Shown piece after piece: positions 62,944-64,000 of a stretch of DNA of 64,000 nucleotides (positions within the stretch are counted from its first letter, which is position 1; each line of letters opens with the position of its first letter). The notes under the pieces are model-generated. The model was not told the origin of the DNA. It saw only the letters and a list, made by a program, of their open reading frames with translations, and made no database searches. Position numbers and translations under genes: made by a program. The stretch is from Flavobacterium sp. CG_23.5 (lineage in GTDB: Bacteria > Bacteroidota > Bacteroidia > Flavobacteriales > Flavobacteriaceae), in assembly GCF_017875765.1 (NCBI RefSeq), contig NZ_JAGGNA010000001.1, positions 1,433,501 to 1,497,500 on the forward strand. Direction: 5' to 3'.

Positions 62944-64000
62944 ATGAAATTAAAAGTTACCTTATTATCGTTTCTTGGCCTTGGCTTAACCGCATTTGCG
63001 CAAGAAAATTTGAGCTACCAAAAACCATCTAAATCCATTTTAGATTTAGCCGATTACGAAAGAGCTCCTTCGGTGTCAATGGATACCAAAAAAGAATACA
63101 TGCTTTTGAGTTATAGAAATACCTATAAAACTTTAGATGATTTAAATCAAGAAGAATTACGATTAGGCGGTTTGCGCATTAATCCGGTAACAAATATTTC
63201 GAGCACGGTTACCTATATCACAAACATCAAATTACGAAAAATAAAAGACACCAAAGAAATTCAAGTTTCCGGCTTGCCTTCCAATCCTCGAATTAGTAAT
63301 ATATCGTGGTCGCCAAATGACAAGAAAATTGCATTCTCTCATTCGACGAATACTGGTGTGGAACTTTGGATTTTGGACGTCGCTTCCGCAAAAGCAAAAA
63401 AATTGACCGAAGCTAACGTAAATGCCAATCTTGGAAATCCATTCACTTGGTTCAACGACAACGAAACTATTTTGGTGAAAATGCTTCCAAAAAATAGAGC
63501 GGCATTATTGGATGCCAAAAAAGATTTGCCAACAGGTCCGATAATTTCAAATGCAACGGGTTCAAAATCACAAAACAGAACCTACCCAGATATGTTGAAA
63601 AACAAAAATGACGAAATCAATTTTGAAAACATCATTACTTCTGAATTGTATAAAGTGCAGCTAAACGGAACAGCAACTTTATTTAAAAACGCCAATATGT
63701 ATGCCGGAGAAAGTTTCTCACCAGATGGTAATTATTTGATGCTGACCACCATTCAAAAACCATTTTCTTATATTGTTCCTTTGAGTCGTTTTCCATTAAA
63801 ATCAGTTGTTTATGATACAAATGGCGCTGAAATAAAAACAGTAAATGAAGTACCGCTTAACGAAATAATGCCAAAAGGTTTTATGGCGGTTCGCAAAGGA
63901 AAAAGAGAAATGAGTTGGAGAAATGACAAACCAGCTACCTTATCGTATGTTGTAGCCTTGGACGAAGGTGACCAAGCGAATAAAGTTGATTTTAGAGATG
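62944..64000 (+). CDS. S9 family (prolyl oligopeptidase-type) serine peptidase, N-terminal part (3' end outside window)
   Basis: The frame is open from ATG 62944 to the window edge (352 codons). A signal peptide (MKLKVTLLSFLGLGLTAFAQ) is followed by YQKPSKSILDLADYERAP and a WD/beta-propeller-like N-terminal region with repeated SWSPNDKKIAFS and FSPDGNYLMLTT motifs. This is the propeller domain of S9-type peptidases of about 800 residues; the catalytic alpha/beta-hydrolase domain lies beyond the window, so Ser, Asp and His cannot be checked. Probably an exported exopeptidase or oligopeptidase. Confidence 0.8.
   Translation, partial: MKLKVTLLSFLGLGLTAFAQENLSYQKPSKSILDLADYERAPSVSMDTKKEYMLLSYRNTYKTLDDLNQEELRLGGLRINPVTNISSTVTYITNIKLRKIKDTKEIQVSGLPSNPRISNISWSPNDKKIAFSHSTNTGVELWILDVASAKAKKLTEANVNANLGNPFTWFNDNETILVKMLPKNRAALLDAKKDLPTGPIISNATGSKSQNRTYPDMLKNKNDEINFENIITSELYKVQLNGTATLFKNANMYAGESFSPDGNYLMLTTIQKPFSYIVPLSRFPLKSVVYDTNGAEIKTVNEVPLNEIMPKGFMAVRKGKREMSWRNDKPATLSYVVALDEGDQANKVDFRD

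Overview
The window is AT-rich DNA from a member of the Bacteroidota, very probably a Flavobacterium or close relative. Supporting evidence: two giant secreted proteins end in type IX secretion (T9SS) sorting domains of type A and type B; there is a SusC/TonB-type outer-membrane receptor; -7 promoter boxes fit TAnnTTTG; ribosome binding sites are weak; and families typical of the phylum occur (PspC plus GIN/DUF2807 proteins, DUF5683, long LepB, YfgM-like TPR protein). No rRNA, prophage, CRISPR array or transposase was seen. One tRNA (Pro, UGG) is present.

Layout. 1-4.4 kb: 3' part of a repeat-rich T9SS cargo gene and a small Cys-rich exported protein. 4.4-10.5 kb: DUF4442 protein, then an envelope block on the + strand (DUF4870, M23 peptidase, PadR regulator, PspC protein, two GIN-domain proteins). 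10.5-17.9 kb: trxB and tRNA-Pro on the - strand, then parA-parB-DUF5683-dapB-lepB, an S23-family four-helix-bundle gene framed by a perfect inverted repeat, and wbqC. 17.9-24.1 kb: a - strand block (EEP phosphatase, two rhomboid proteases, mutL, ribH, TPR protein). 24.3-32.8 kb: recF, a rhodanese-thioredoxin lipoprotein, DUF2461, a glycosyltransferase, asnB, murB, a PaiB-like protein, and GT2 coupled to an ECF sigma factor. 33.6-44.6 kb: tonB, lipA, gap, a hybrid histidine kinase, punA and lpxK (- strand), nif3-like, a zinc-ribbon-family protein without its cysteines, an alpha/beta hydrolase and rluF. 44.6-49.4 kb: the most accessory stretch, a three-gene operon (unknown lipoprotein, radical SAM protein with a C-terminal cysteine cluster, fatty acid hydroxylase) lying between intact rluF and a second, diverged copy of the rluF 3' end, followed by a long hairpin repeat and a DUF1801 gene interrupted by an in-frame stop. 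49.4-64 kb: folD, ffh, a lipoprotein and argS on the - strand; a 1427-residue choice-of-anchor L / T9SS type B protein; a TonB-dependent receptor; fabH (- strand); and the 5' part of an S9 peptidase.

Most of the window is core metabolism and housekeeping: lysine/peptidoglycan (dapB, murB), lipid A (lpxK), lipoate (lipA), fatty acids (fabH), riboflavin (ribH), folate C1 (folD), repair (mutL, recF), protein export (lepB, ffh) and chromosome partition (parAB). The best candidates for something undescribed are the rluF-flanked three-gene island and the S23 cassette bounded by a 25-bp inverted repeat. The window also contains dispersed non-coding repeats: a family with three recognisable copies, a GGTTATT/CGTTAATTTG family, and AAAGTC-type and TTCAGTATTCAG-type intergenic words. 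All identifications come from reading sequence motifs by eye; no database search was run.
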